Shown here: positions 1 through 9,430 of the stretch, one piece after another | Numbering within the stretch: position 1 is the first letter of the stretch | Layout of the letters: each line of letters opens with the position of its first letter | Assembly (NCBI RefSeq): GCF_012489685.1 | Contig: NC_080046.1 | Location: 35,799,176 to 35,863,175, forward strand | Direction: 5' to 3' | DNA length: 64,000 bases | From: Lotus japonicus | Taxonomy: Eukaryota; Streptophyta; Magnoliopsida; Fabales; Fabaceae | Program-made: the position numbers and the translations under genes | The notes under the pieces: model-generated | What the model was told of the DNA's origin: nothing | The model's input: the letters and a program-made list of their open reading frames with translations, nothing else | The model's database searches: none

Positions 1-2
1 GA

Positions 3-920
3 TACCCGTTGCCGAGGATAGATGATTTGATGGATCAATTACGAGGGGCTGCTGTATTTTCGAAGATAGATTTGAAATCAGGCTATCATCAGATCAGAGT
101 GAAGACTGAGGATATACCGAAGACTGCATTCAGAACACGCTACGGACACTACGAGTACCTAGTGATGCCGTTTGGAGTGACAAATGCACCTGCTGTTTTC
201 ATGGATTACATGAACCGCATCTTTCATGAATTCTTAGATCGGTTTGTGGTGGTGTTTATTGATGATATACTGATATACTCGAAGGATGCAACGGAACATG
301 AAGGACATTTGCGCCAAGTTCTACAAGTGTTGAGAGAGAAGAAGCTGTATGCGAACCCTTCCAAGTGTGAATTTTGGCTGGAGAAAGTCAATTTCTTAGG
401 CCACGTTATCTCAAAGGAAGGCATAGCTGTGGATCCGGCGAAAGTAGAGACTGTTTTGGCTTGGGAGCAACCGAAGACAGTGACAGAAATCAGAAGTTTT
501 GTGGGTTTGGCTGGATACTATAGACGCTTCATTGAGGGATTTGCCAAGATCGTTGGACCTTTGACTCAACTAACGAGGAAGGATCAACCTTTTGCATGGA
601 CTGAGGCGTGTGAATCAAGTTTTCAGACTCTGAAGGAACGTTTGACGACGTCACCTGTGCTTATTTTGCCGCAACCAGAAGAACCTTATGAAGTTTATTG
701 TGATGCTTCGTATCAAGGCTTGGGATGTGTGCTGATGCAACATCGAAAAGTGGTGGCGTATGCTTCGAGACAGTTGAAGACGCATGAGAGGAACTATCCG
801 ACTCATGATTTGGAGTTAGCTGCCATTGTGTTTGCGCTGAAGATCTGGAGACATTACCTCTATGGTTGTACTTTCACGATATTTAGCGATCACAAGAGCC
901 TTAAATACTTGTTTGATTAG
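3..920 (+). pseudogene. pol: Retrotransposon polyprotein, RT and most of RNase H, ended by premature TAG
   Basis: This is the frame-3 open stretch entering from the left edge; no true start is present, and the frame is open upstream of the TTG at 9. Counting residues from 9, the RT shows the first catalytic Asp in DLKSGYH (D21), the VMPFG motif (52-56) and the FIDD box (83-86). RNase H follows with YCDAS (D232), DLELAA (E269) and FSDHKSL (D294), three of its four acidic active-site residues. The reading frame stops at TAG 918-920, where related elements normally have Gln in LFDQKELN, and then continues in the same frame. The simplest reading is one C-to-T change (CAG to TAG). Function: copying element RNA into cDNA and removing the RNA strand. 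Confidence 0.93.
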
Positions 921-2588
921 AAGGAGTTGAACATGAGGCAACGAAGATGGATGGAGTTCATCAAAGACTATGAGTTTACGTTGCAATATCACCCTGGGAA
1001 GGCGAATGTAGTTGCTGATGCTTTGAGCAGAAAGATGCATGTCTCGTCAATGATGGTTAAAGAGCTGGAGTTACTGGAACAATTTCGAGATATGAGTCTA
1101 GGTGTGACACCGTCTGAGGGAAAGTTGAAGTTCGGTATGATCAGAATTGCCAGTGGACTGATGGAAGAGATTAGAGAGCAACAACTGCAAGATGAGTTTC
1201 TGCTGGAGAAGAGGAACTTAGTGATTCAAGGGAAAGACCCGGAATTCAAGATCGGAACTGACGATATCTTAAGATGCAAGGACAGAGTGTGTGTACCCAA
1301 TAATCCAGAATTGAGAAGGCTGATCATGGATGAAGGGCACAAGAGCAAATGGAGTATTCATCCGGGAATGACCAAGATGTATCAAGATTTGAAGCTGAAT
1401 TTCTGGTGGCCAGGAATGAAGAAACAAGTGGCCGAGTATGTAGCTGCATGTTTGACTTGTCAGAAGGCCAAGGTAGAGCATCAAAGACCTGCTGGTATGC
1501 TACAGAGTTTAGACGTGCCAGAATGGAAATGGGATAGTATATCCATGGATTTTGTGGTAGCTTTGCCAAGAACACAGAAGAGACACGATTCGATTTGGGT
1601 GATTGTAGATCGTTTGACCAAGTCAGCGCATTTTCTACCAGTGAGAACTACCTACAATGTGGAGAAGTTGGCTGAGATCTATGTGGCGGAGATTGTGAGA
1701 CTACATGGAGTTCCGACAAGTATTGTGTCTGATCGGGATCCAAAGTTTACTTCGCACTTTTGGGGAGCTCTTCATGATGCGTTAGGAACCAAGCTGAGGT
1801 TGAGTTCGGCGTATCATCCACAAACGGATGGGCAAACAGAAAGAACTATTCAGTCGCTAGAGGATCTACTACGGGCTTGTGTGTTAGATAACAGAGGAAG
1901 CTGGGATGATCTTCTGCCATTGGTTGAATTCACCTACAACAATAGTTTCCATGCGAGCATTGGGATGGCACCGTATGAAGCTTTGTATGGTCGGAAGTAT
2001 AGGACACCTTTGTGTTGGTATCAAGATGGGGAGAGTTTGTTGATTGGGCCAGAAATGCTGCAACAGACGACTGAGAAGGTTAAGCAGATCAGAGAACAGA
2101 TGAGAGCTTCACAGAGCAGACAGAAGAGCTATGCTGATCAGAGACGTAGAACCCTAGAGTTTGAGGAAGGTGACCATGTGTTTCTACGAGTTACTCAGAC
2201 TACGGGGGTTGGACGAGCTATTAAGTCAAGGAAACTTGCGCCAAAGTTTATTGGGCCTTATCAAATCACTCGACGTGTTGGACCAGTTGCGTATCAGATT
2301 GCACTACCGCCATTTCTTTCCAACATTCATGATGTATTTCATGTGTCGCAGTTGAGGAAGTACATTCCAGACCCGACTCATGTGATCGTGCCAGACAACG
2401 TTGAACTGAAGGATGATTTGACCTTTGAGGCACCGCCAGTGAGTATTGGGGATAGGAGAGTGAAACAGCTGAGGGGAAAGCAGATTTCGTTGGTAAAAGT
2501 GATATGGAACAAGGATACGGGAGATGCTACATGGGAATTGGAAGATAAGATTAAGGAATTGTACCCCGGACTTTTTGCTGAACTCTGA
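921..2588 (+). pseudogene. pol: Retrotransposon polyprotein, RNase H end, integrase and chromodomain-like C terminus
   Basis: This is the in-frame continuation after the TAG at 918-920. An ATG/TTG here is not a natural start, because the first residues KELNMRQRRW belong to the RNase H/connection region. Counting from 927, ADALSR (D31) is the last RNase H Asp. The integrase zinc finger is H138, H145, C175, C178. The catalytic triad is D208 (SMDF), D269 (SDRDP) and E305 (GQTER), with exactly 35 residues between the last two, as expected for D,D(35)E integrases. A GPY/F-type module (GPYQITRRVGPVAYQ) and a tail with LVKVIWNKDTGDATWELED resemble the chromodomain of chromovirus integrases, which is thought to guide integration to marked heterochromatin. 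The frame is otherwise intact to TGA at 2586-2588. It is labelled a pseudogene only because the polyprotein is split. Confidence 0.93.
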
Positions 2589-2613
2589 GTTTCGAGGACG
2601 AAACTTTCTTTTT

Positions 2614-2622
2614 GGAGGGGAG
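2614..2622 (+). other. Polypurine tract (plus-strand primer)
   Basis: GGAGGGGAG lies just upstream of the LTR TG at 2626, the expected place for the RNase H-resistant primer of plus-strand DNA synthesis. A short TAT separates it from the LTR. Confidence 0.8.
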
Positions 2623-3316
2623 TATTGTAAGACCTGAATTTTCAGAACAAGCTAGTTTCCGACTCACGCGTAGGATCAGTGTAAGCGTGACAGGAGTTTG
2701 ATATTTGAGGAAGATTAATGAAGAAGAAAGTTCAGGAATTGCTTGAGGAATGTTGCGTAGTTGTTTTCGGAGTTAGTGCGAGTCGTCTGCACACTTGCCT
2801 TAGGGCGAGCGTGTCCAGAATAGGCTATTTCGCTCTTAAAGCAACGTTTTGAGTGAGATTTCGAGCTCTCGGAAAATTTAAAGATTCTCTTTATTTTTCC
2901 ATCGACCAGCGTTTCATTTCGGAACTCTGGACTGTACGCACGATAGGTTTCACTTTTCGGATGTCCGCCGACGCTAATTTCTTTGCTTCGAAACCCTATT
3001 TTCGAGCAATGGATGAAGATTTTTTCTATTCGGGACTTCTAACGAAGATTCCGTCCGCGTTGCCAGACTTGTTTCGACATTTCCAATCTTTTTTCTGTTG
3101 GAAGTTTTGTCGTTTGAGCATCACAGCAAAAAGTAGTTTTTCGGGGCAGATTAACCGACACCGCTTTTGAGTTTTTCGATATCGTTTTTCCCAAATCTTA
3201 GATGTTTGTTTTGAGTTCTGGAATTCTGACGCTAGAATCTCTCTTAGAATTCCATGGTGATCGTGCTGCAAAAATCGGAATCGCGAAATTTTCATTTTCC
3301 CGCGATTTCGCCCGCC

Positions 3317-3324
3317 TATAAATA
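3317..3324 (+). promoter_or_regulatory. TATA box of LTR1
   Basis: TATAAATA in a GC-richer context is followed 50-80 bp later by a purine-rich leader. LTR2 and LTR3 have the same arrangement, which supports a real Pol II core promoter. Transcription would start near 3345-3355. Confidence 0.75.
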
Positions 3325-3375
3325 GGCGAAAAAGCTAATATCTTCTTCATTTTCACTCATTTGGCCGAAAATTGT

Positions 3376-3397
3376 AGAGAGAGAGGGAGAGGAGAGA
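3376..3397 (+). repeat. GA-rich leader tract, LTR1
   Basis: A run of G and A only lies just downstream of the predicted transcription start. Comparable purine tracts occur after the TATA box in LTR2 (7703-7717) and on the sense strand of LTR3 (complement of 38349-38370). GA tracts in plant leaders are often promoter elements; that role is inferred here. Confidence 0.6.
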
Positions 3398-4735
3398 TTT
3401 CGAGAAATCTTGACCAATCTTCGTGCAGTTCGTCCCTACTTCTAGGTATCAAGGTAACTAACACGATTTCTACCTCTGATTGTTGTTTCTGTTGCGTTTC
3501 TGAAGCCGTTTCTGTGCTCTAAGTTTTGAGCTTTTTCTAAAATTGTCCGATTTCTCTGATTTCTCGCTTGGGTTATGTTCCTTATGTTCCCCTGAGTCTA
3601 AAACCTCTGTCAGTAAACTCTGTTTTTGATTCAGTTGTCCAGGATCTGAAAAATTGACTCAAAACTCTTTTTGTCTCACATTTCGAAACTTTATTGTCGT
3701 AAAGCTATAATCTGACTTCGTGCCTTTAGGATTTGTTGTCACGGATGTCATGAGGATCGTTGCTGTCAAATTTGTTTTCAGAACTGATAACTTTGAAGTT
3801 TTGAGCCTTTATTTTGGACCAAAATGCCCCTGCGTAGTCGTATTTCGACCCGATTGTCCGAAAATTGTTCTGACAGTTTCTTTGCCTTAGTTTTACCCTA
3901 AAACTACCTTGTAAACTGATTTGATCGAAGAAAAAGAGCCGAAGCCCTTTTCTCCTTATGGCCGTGGGCTATTTCTAAGGGGGGGGAGTTTTTCGTTTTC
4001 GAAAACTTGTCCTTTCGTACCCGTTTGTCGTATTCTGAAGCTTTGATGCTTTGTCTATCGTTTATGTATTGTTTTGCGATCGAACTAATCGATTTTGTGT
4101 GGATTCTGCTTTGTTTTTCCTCCGAGGTTCAGTTGAAGGAACTTTGGAAGTTTCAAGGCATTCCTGTGAAGGAGATTTGATTTGCGAAGCTGGATCAGCT
4201 CGAGGTTAGGGCAACTTACTATATATTAGCTATGACTGCATGATAGGCGTCGATAAATTCGACTTATGTTTTATCTGATGTTGTTTTTGATGATGAGTTG
4301 ATGTTATGATGCTTTTCCATACTTGTGATGTTGTGCTTTTGTTGGATTGAGCGTTTTGACGCAATTTCGGAGTGGAGATTCATTGATCTGGTGATCTTTG
4401 ATATTTCGGGTTGGATGAACAACCCTAGGCAAGTCCAAATGTGGGGTTTGAGACTTAGCCATATGTTGGTTTACTTAGACTTTCCCCGGGAAATGTATTT
4501 TGGGTGGTTGATCTTTGAAAACTTAGAATGATAGAGCTTTGAAAAACTAAAGACTTGGGAAACTTAGACTTTGAGAAATAAACTCATAACTTGACTAATT
4601 CGAATTGAAACAATTTTTATTAACGTTTAAGCATAGGAGAACTGAAGGGGAAAATATTTACGAAAGACGGGGAAAAGTCGACTTTGTTGTGGGTTTGGAG
4701 AGTTATCGGAATTGGGGGAAGCCACTAAGGTGAGC
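3398..4735 (+). other. LTR1 interior with no gene recognised
   Basis: This is transcribed LTR sequence by position. Short open frames at 2853-3170 and 4325-4531 have no recognisable domain and are not matched in LTR2 or LTR3. A block at about 3922-3990 (around TTTGATCGAAGAAAAA) has clear counterparts near 8237 in LTR2 and on the minus strand near 37820 in LTR3, which shows common descent of the LTRs. Confidence 0.6.
4249..4263 (+). other. Conserved small hairpin GTCGA/TCGAC in LTR1
   Basis: The arms GTCGA (4249-4253) and TCGAC (4259-4263) flank a 5-nt loop. The same arms with different loops occur in LTR2 (8571-8586) and LTR3 (37487-37500) at the matching position. Confidence 0.6.
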
Positions 4736-4789
4736 TATGGTGATGATTGAAAGTCACCGAATACTCTAGTACTCTTGGGGATTGTTGTG

Positions 4790-4939
4790 GAGCCGTGTTG
4801 TATTGACCGACACCTAGTGCTCTTGTTGTTTGGGCTGTGTTGTATTGACCGACACTAGACCCTTGTGTTTTCTTGTTGGAGTTGTGTTGTATTGACCGAC
4901 ACTTACTCCGAGTTGTGTTGTATTGACCGACACTAACTC
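4790..4939 (+). repeat. LTR1 hairpin array A (four units, constant core, varying outer stem)
   Basis: There are four units with the core GTGTTG, loop TATTGAC, then CGACAC, at 4795-4813, 4837-4855, 4884-4902 and 4915-4933. The core stem is six pairs including one G-T. Outside the core the flanks also pair, and they differ between units: GGAGT (4878-4882) with ACTCC (4905-4909); GAGTT (4910-4914) with AACTC (4935-4939); GGG and CT with AG and CCC around unit 2; GAGC (4790-4793) with GCTC (4819-4822) around unit 1. One- or two-base bulges interrupt the outer pairing. It is followed by array B after a short anchor containing GTTGTTTGGCTAA. Confidence 0.8.
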
Positions 4940-5026
4940 ATTGGGTTGGTTGAGATTGGGTTGTGAGCTAAACACTTTCGTGGTAAGGGCGATTCGTTGT
5001 TTGGCTAACCACGTTGCATTCAATCG

Positions 5027-5262
5027 GGTGAATAACGGGAATGGTTCACCTGTGCATATCATGGTGAATAACGGGAATGGTTCACCTTGCATTAATGATG
5101 AATAACGGGAATGGTTCATCATTCAGTGAATAACGGGAATGGTTCACCAAGGATGAATAACGGGAATGGTTCATCCAGGATGGATTTCATCCAGGATGGA
5201 TAACGGGAATGGTCCATCCATAGTGAAAATGCTTCACTTGTGGCGAACGGGAACGCGTCACA
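5027..5262 (+). repeat. LTR1 hairpin array B (TAACGGGAATGG loop, compensated stems)
   Basis: Six units share the loop TAACGGGAATGG, and three related dyads follow the same arm logic. Arms: GGTGAA/TTCACC (5027-5050 and 5063-5086); AATGATGAA/TTCATCATT (5094-5123); GTGAA/TTCAC (5126-5147); GGATGAA/TTCATCC (5151-5176); GGATG/CATCC (5178-5192); GGATGGA/TCCATCC (5194-5219); AGTGAA/TTCACT (5222-5238); and TGTG+GCG/CGC+CACA around AACGGGAA (5239-5262). When one arm changes, the other changes to keep the pairing, while the loop stays fixed. That is the mark of selected or templated secondary structure and not of a simple minisatellite. Confidence 0.88.
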
Positions 5263-5498
5263 AATCCGGATTCATATTGTGCATTTCACGCATACATTCA
5301 TGCTGACTGAGACTGTGTGCTGTTTGTTTATTGAAGTAATGTTAGAGCCATAACATGCTAGGATTATTTATATGCTTATATACAACTTATATATATACCC
5401 CGTCACATGTTGTGTGTATATGTACTTATTGCTGTGAGTTGACCTAGCGCCTTGGCTTTGTCTGTATGTTTGTCTTTGGGCGGTCGGCCTGCTGCCAG

Positions 5499-6166
5499 AT
5501 GTCGATGGCCGACTGGTTCTCGACGGTCTCTCCCTCGGGGGGGATCAGATATGAGTTGCTGGATAGGGATGCCCCCACCGCCTGGGTGATCGATGTGGCT
5601 GGTCATCGGGCGACGTATAGGGGAAGGGTCATGGAGGACCGGACGGATGAGCGAGGACGCCTGACGAGCGGAGTGCTACGGCGTATGGAGCTGAGTTTTG
5701 ACTTGCCGCCCTCAGTTCATTGTGGACCAGGCACTGGACATGCACCACCTGCACCACCTCCGACTTCACCTTCTGTCGAGGAGGACCCAGAGGAGATCGA
5801 GCCTGCTGCTGCTGCTCATCTGTTGTGCCGCCTCCGGCTACTGCCATCGCTTCTACCGACGTGGCGTCGTCCTCTAGGCTCGTACAGTCGAGGAGGGAGT
5901 CTGTTGTCCCATCTGCCTCACGTCTCTTATCTTTCTCTTCACCGCACGGCTACCGTGTGGACCCTTGATGAGGGTGGAGGAGGAGGATGTTCTCACAGGA
6001 GAGGTGGATGTGGAGACCGGGCTCGACTAGGGCGGTGCGCAGGACAGTGAGGAGGGAGGTTATGGACTTGGACACCGAGATGATTACGGTGGATTCCGAC
6101 TCTGACTCCGAGAGCAGTGGGGAGAGCTACTCGCCGAGCAGCGATGAGGAGGAGGATGATTGGTGA
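5499..6166 (+). pseudogene. Conserved small ORF inside LTR1 (MSMADWF...), frameshifted
   Basis: The family is not recognised. ATG at 5499 follows CCAG. The first about 75 codons read as a plausible protein, starting MSMADWFSTVSPSGG and continuing RYELLD, MEDRTD, then SFDLPPSVHCGPG. A Pro-rich stretch and PSVEEDPEEIEP follow. LTR2 encodes the same blocks (DWFTMVSPSGG, RYEMLD, MEDRVD, SFNLPPGVHCGPG), and LTR3 starts the same way. The ATG frame then becomes unlikely-looking and ends at TGA 6048-6050. A Ser-rich segment continues in another frame (to 5968), and an acidic tail ending EEEDDW with TGA at 6164-6166 is in a third. So at least two frameshifts have broken a protein of roughly 200 residues. 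GC content is higher than in the LTR around it. No catalytic motif is seen. Confidence 0.6.
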
Positions 6167-6636
6167 GCTGAGCTGGGAGGGTAGGTTAGGATTAGCGACA
6201 TTTTTTGTGTAGAGCTCTGATCGTCAGTTTCTTGTTGGACAGGGTAGGTTCCGATGTGTGGCTTTTTGTGTGGTTCTTTTGAGGAGGATCACAGAGAGTC
6301 TGTCGGAGTATAGGGGTCTTCCTTTCAGGCCATTTTTGAGTGCCGACTTTCTCTTGGATAACTGTATTTTGATACTTTTACTCACAGTTCTGGTTTGTAT
6401 ATTTGCCTGCGGGCGTACTACTTTGGAGTCACTGCGGCTTTCGCGTGACATGGAGTGCAGCCGAGGCTGTACAGATGTATATATATTTGTATATCGGTTA
6501 GTTTAGTTGTTGGGTGTTGTCTCTACTTCTTTATCGCTTTGATTTAAAGGAAAGAAACGAAAAAAAAATTTACCTGTTTTCCGCGTAAAGTTTATTTTTG
6601 GTTACTAAAGTGACACCTGGAAGTCGGGGTGTTACA
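6167..6636 (+). other. LTR1 3' end, possible polyadenylation region
   Basis: There is no gene. AT-rich sequence with TATATATATTTGTATAT lies near 6478-6495, then an A-rich run at 6560-6568, ending in the LTR terminus. The terminal region (GTTACTAAAGTGAC near 6601, GGGGTGTTACA) matches the LTR3 terminus in reverse complement at 35058-35100. Confidence 0.5.
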
Positions 6637-6959
6637 AAAGTCGCTTCTTCTCTCCCAAAACTATATAAAATATGCTCAATTCTGGGTTCGGGGCAAAAGT
6701 TATGGCTGTTTGAAGTTTGCAGCCGAATTAACCCTCAAAATTCAACCAGTAGGTTCCGTTTTCTATTTTTACTGATTTCCCCCGTTTAATTTTGCTGACA
6801 GTTGAATAAACTAGCTTCTTCTCTCCCAAAACCATATAAAATATGCTCAATTCTGGGTTCCGGGGCAAAAGTTATGGCTGTTTGAAGTTTGCAGCCGAAT
6901 TAACCTTCAAAATTCAACCAGTAGGTTCCGTTTTCTATTTTACCGATGTCCCCGTTTAA
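6637..6959 (+). repeat. 172-bp satellite, two monomers between LTR1 and LTR2
   Basis: This is the same satellite as the main array and in the same orientation. It is cut on the left inside ...ATAAAGT by LTR1 and on the right inside ...CCCGTTTAA by LTR2. The two insertions are therefore independent hits in neighbouring monomers. Confidence 0.95.
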
Positions 6960-7631
6960 TGTAAGGCCCAAGTTTTAACGTTTTGGATAAGTGAATAAAA
7001 TAAATAAGTTATTTGATTAAGATAAATTTGGGAAGGAAAGAGGTTCAGGAAAAGTCCAAGAATGTATCGAAAAACCGAAAGAGTTATAGCACGACTAACA
7101 TACGCTTAATCCTAGGTCGAAGGTATTAGTGAATAGTTAATTTACGCTTTAGGACACGATGGAAACTAATTCCAAAAATCCTCAGAGAAATGTTAGAACT
7201 TCTCTTTTCCGTCCTTAAACAACCATTTCGATGCGAAATCCTGGAAAGTACGAACGTCAAATTCCAATTCTCGGAAGTTTGCCGAAACGGAATCCCTGAT
7301 AGTTCGAAAAACCTAAGATCGACAGACGATGAAGACTTTTCTATCCGGAAACTCAAATGAAGATTCCACCCGCGTTCTCCTACTTCTCTCATCATTCCTA
7401 ATCTTTCTTCAGAAGGAAGTTTTCTCATCCGACGATCACTGCAAAAAGTAGTTTTTCGGGATAAACCGACTTACACCGACCTATGCCGATTTTGGATCTT
7501 TTGGTTTAATTCCAAGAATTCTATTTTGAGTTCTGGAATTCTGTCGCCAGAACCTATCTTAGAATGCGCAGAGGAACGCGCAGGAAAAATCGGAATCGCA
7601 AAAAAATCATTTTTCCGTTTTTTCCAAAACC

Positions 7632-7639
7632 TATAAATA
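7632..7639 (+). promoter_or_regulatory. TATA box of LTR2
   Basis: TATAAATA sits at the same relative place as in LTR1, about 670 bp from the LTR start, with a GA tract at 7703-7717 downstream. Confidence 0.72.
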
Positions 7640-7717
7640 GTTGAAAAATTAGATTTTTTTCACAAAACCCATTTTCCCCACCCCTCCAAGCCGCGAGTTT
7701 CTAGAGAGAGAGAGAGA

Positions 7718-8565
7718 TCCGGATCTTCGTCGTTTCTTGCCCGTTTGCTTCACCGTTCGTCACTAATCGAAGACCTCGAGGTAGGTAATCTATACTCTCC
7801 TTCGAATCGTCGTTTCTGTCCATTTCTCCTGCGACTTTCTGAGTTCAAAATTTTGAGGTTTTTGAAAAACTGTTCAAATCAGTTGATTTCAGCGGTCTAA
7901 ACTTCTTCCCTGCATGCTCCTGAGCGTGTTCTGCGGATTAGATTTTGTCAAATGTCGACGAAATGCCGCCGGGATCAATTTCTACCCTAAATACCCATTT
8001 TTCGCCAAAGTCGCAACCTTTACGCTCTAATCTATCGACTTGGCTTAGTGCTAGTAGGATTTGTCGTCATAAACGTCGTTGTGGACGTCCCCATCCAATT
8101 TGTTTTTCAAAAATCCAATTTTGAAATTCTGAGCTAAAAATAATGACCAAACTACCCCTATATCAGTTTTCGATCCGAAATTTTTCCGAGCCTAGAACCG
8201 TCTTAGTTACGGCTTATGTTAACCTAGGAACCAAGTTTGATCGAAGAAAAATCGACCCTCCAATTAAGGAAAGTGGCCGAGAGCTATATCAAGGGGGGAG
8301 GAGAATCCGATTTTTCGAAAACTTGTCTTAACGCGTTAGATTGTCGTACAAGGAGGTAGTAGTGTACTGTGTAACCCTAGGACTCTTTGATTGCTGAGTT
8401 TCTGACTCTTGGTGTTGATTTTCTGTGATTTTTGCTTAAGGTACGTTTGAGGAGATTTCCCAGAAATCAAGGAGAAGAGTTTGGAGAACATCTTGAGGAA
8501 GAAGCTGGAAGACCCACCGGTGAGGGCTACTCTCTGAATTACTAGATAATGCTTTTAGGTGTCGA
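7718..8565 (+). other. LTR2 interior, no gene recognised
   Basis: Transcribed LTR sequence by position. A 62-codon open frame at 8143-8331 is not conserved as protein in the other LTRs and is not called. The block near 8237 is shared with LTR1 and LTR3. Confidence 0.55.
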
Positions 8566-8570
8566 TGAAA

Positions 8571-8586
8571 TTCGACTTGATTTATG
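8571..8586 (+). other. Conserved small hairpin GTCGA/TCGAC in LTR2
   Basis: GTCGA 8571-8575 pairs with TCGAC 8582-8586 across a 6-nt loop. It is the counterpart of 4249-4263 and 37487-37500. Confidence 0.6.
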
Positions 8587-9184
8587 TGTTATGCACCTAA
8601 TTGCTAAATGTCTGAAATGATTTCTGAGGCTTCGGCCGAACTTGTTGAGTACTTGATGCCATGATATTGTGTGCTAAATGATTCACATGCTATGTGCTAC
8701 ATGGTTAACTTAGGATGTGTTGGAATATGCTGTTATGTCTTTTGGTTGAGCTGTTTCAATGATGCTATTACACTTGTACCTGAGATTCTGAAAAGTGAGG
8801 ATTGCGGGCAGGTCATGCCGAATTTTTATGAGATTTTGAGAGAGTTTTAAAAAGGACGAACGGAGTTCGGACCTTGTCATGCTCCAATGGATCGAGACCT
8901 TCTCAGGGAATTACTTGGGTTTATGGGAACTTTGAACTCATAGGGAATACGATAAGACTAAAAAGAGCTATTTTTATAAAGAAATTCATAAGATATTAAA
9001 CAACCTCTAAACCTTTAAATAAAGATAACAATCTCGGATGCAAGCTTTGAATTGAAGTTTAGTTTTGGAAAATGAGAAGTGTCGTCGGATCCAAGTGTTG
9101 GGAAGATTTCGAGTTTTGGGTATGTTGATACTCATTCGCTCTGGGAGCAGTTTGTTTAGCCATCCAAGGGATGAGCCGAGAAGC

Positions 9185-9430
9185 TTCACGGAGGTGTGAG
9201 ACCTTGTGAATGCGTGATACTCCACTGAGGCGTGAGACCTTGTGGAAAGCATGGATCTTCACTGAGGCGTGAGACCTCGTGAACAGCATGAAACTTCATT
9301 GAAGCGTGAGACTTCGTGCAAGTGTGTAAATTCACTGAGGCGTGAGACCTTGTGAAAGCATAAAACTTCACTGAAGCGTGAGACTTTGTGAATGTGTGAG
9401 ACTCCACAAAGCGTGAGACTTCGTGAGAGC
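9185..9430 (+). repeat. LTR2 hairpin array (CGTGAGA loop)
   Basis: There are seven units around the loop CGTGAGA. The inner stem is GAGG/CCTC in unit 3 (9264-9267, 9275-9278) and GAAG/CTTC in unit 4 (9301-9304, 9312-9315), with G-T intermediates in others. The outer stem is TTCAC/GTGAA in units 1, 3, 5 and 6 (for example 9185-9189 with 9206-9210), and TCCAC (9221-9225) with GTGGA (9242-9246) in unit 2. Both stems show compensated changes. Unit 4's outer stem and unit 7 pair less well. Units are 20-30 bp apart. Confidence 0.82.

Larger units (their letters stand above)
1..6636 (+). mobile_element. Ty3/gypsy chromovirus-type LTR retrotransposon, 3' part (RT to 3' LTR)
   Basis: The window opens inside reverse transcriptase of a Ty3/gypsy element. 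The domain order RT, RNase H, integrase, C-terminal chromodomain-like tail is that of plant chromoviruses, and the very long LTR (about 4 kb) resembles the Tekay/Del lineage. That lineage name is from memory of the family and was not tested. A polypurine tract and a complete 3' LTR (2626-6636) follow. Downstream of the LTR the sequence resumes inside a satellite monomer at AAAGT, so the element inserted into the 172-bp array. Gag, protease, the primer binding site and the 5' LTR lie left of the window. The polyprotein carries an in-frame stop, so this copy is not autonomous unless readthrough occurs. Confidence 0.95.
2626..6636 (+). repeat. LTR1: 3' long terminal repeat, 4,011 bp
   Basis: It begins TGTAAGACC and ends GGGGTGTTACA, giving TG...CA ends. 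The left boundary abuts the polypurine tract and the right boundary abuts satellite (AAAGTCGCTTC). Inside, in order: U3 (2626 to about 3345) with a TATA box at 3317; a purine-rich leader; a long segment at about 3400-4735 with no gene I recognise, including a block near 3925 shared with the other two LTRs; a small conserved hairpin (4249-4263); two hairpin arrays (4790-5262); and a degenerate ORF (5499-6166). AT-rich sequence near 6475-6500 could hold polyadenylation signals. It is more diverged from LTR2 and LTR3 than those two are from each other. Confidence 0.93.

Noticed and set aside
1..2588. Host gene or endogenous pararetrovirus
   Set aside because: Order RT, RNase H, integrase with D,D(35)E, followed by a polypurine tract and a TG...CA LTR, is that of an LTR retrotransposon; pararetroviruses lack integrase and LTRs.
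2853..3170. 105-codon open frame in LTR1 U3 crossing toward the promoter
   Set aside because: It lies upstream of the TATA box, is low in complexity and is not conserved in LTR2 or LTR3.
4814..5122. 102-codon minus-strand frame over the LTR1 arrays
   Set aside because: It is a translation of the hairpin repeats (repeated FPLFT and SVNTTQ units), not a conserved protein.
5027..5262. Possible CRISPR-like array (constant 12-mer with variable flanks)
   Set aside because: The variable parts pair with each other and are only a few bases long; the context is a plant LTR, and there are no spacers of uniform length or cas genes.
7126..7428. 100-codon minus-strand frame in LTR2
   Set aside because: Antisense to the LTR and upstream of its promoter; no counterpart or domain was recognised.
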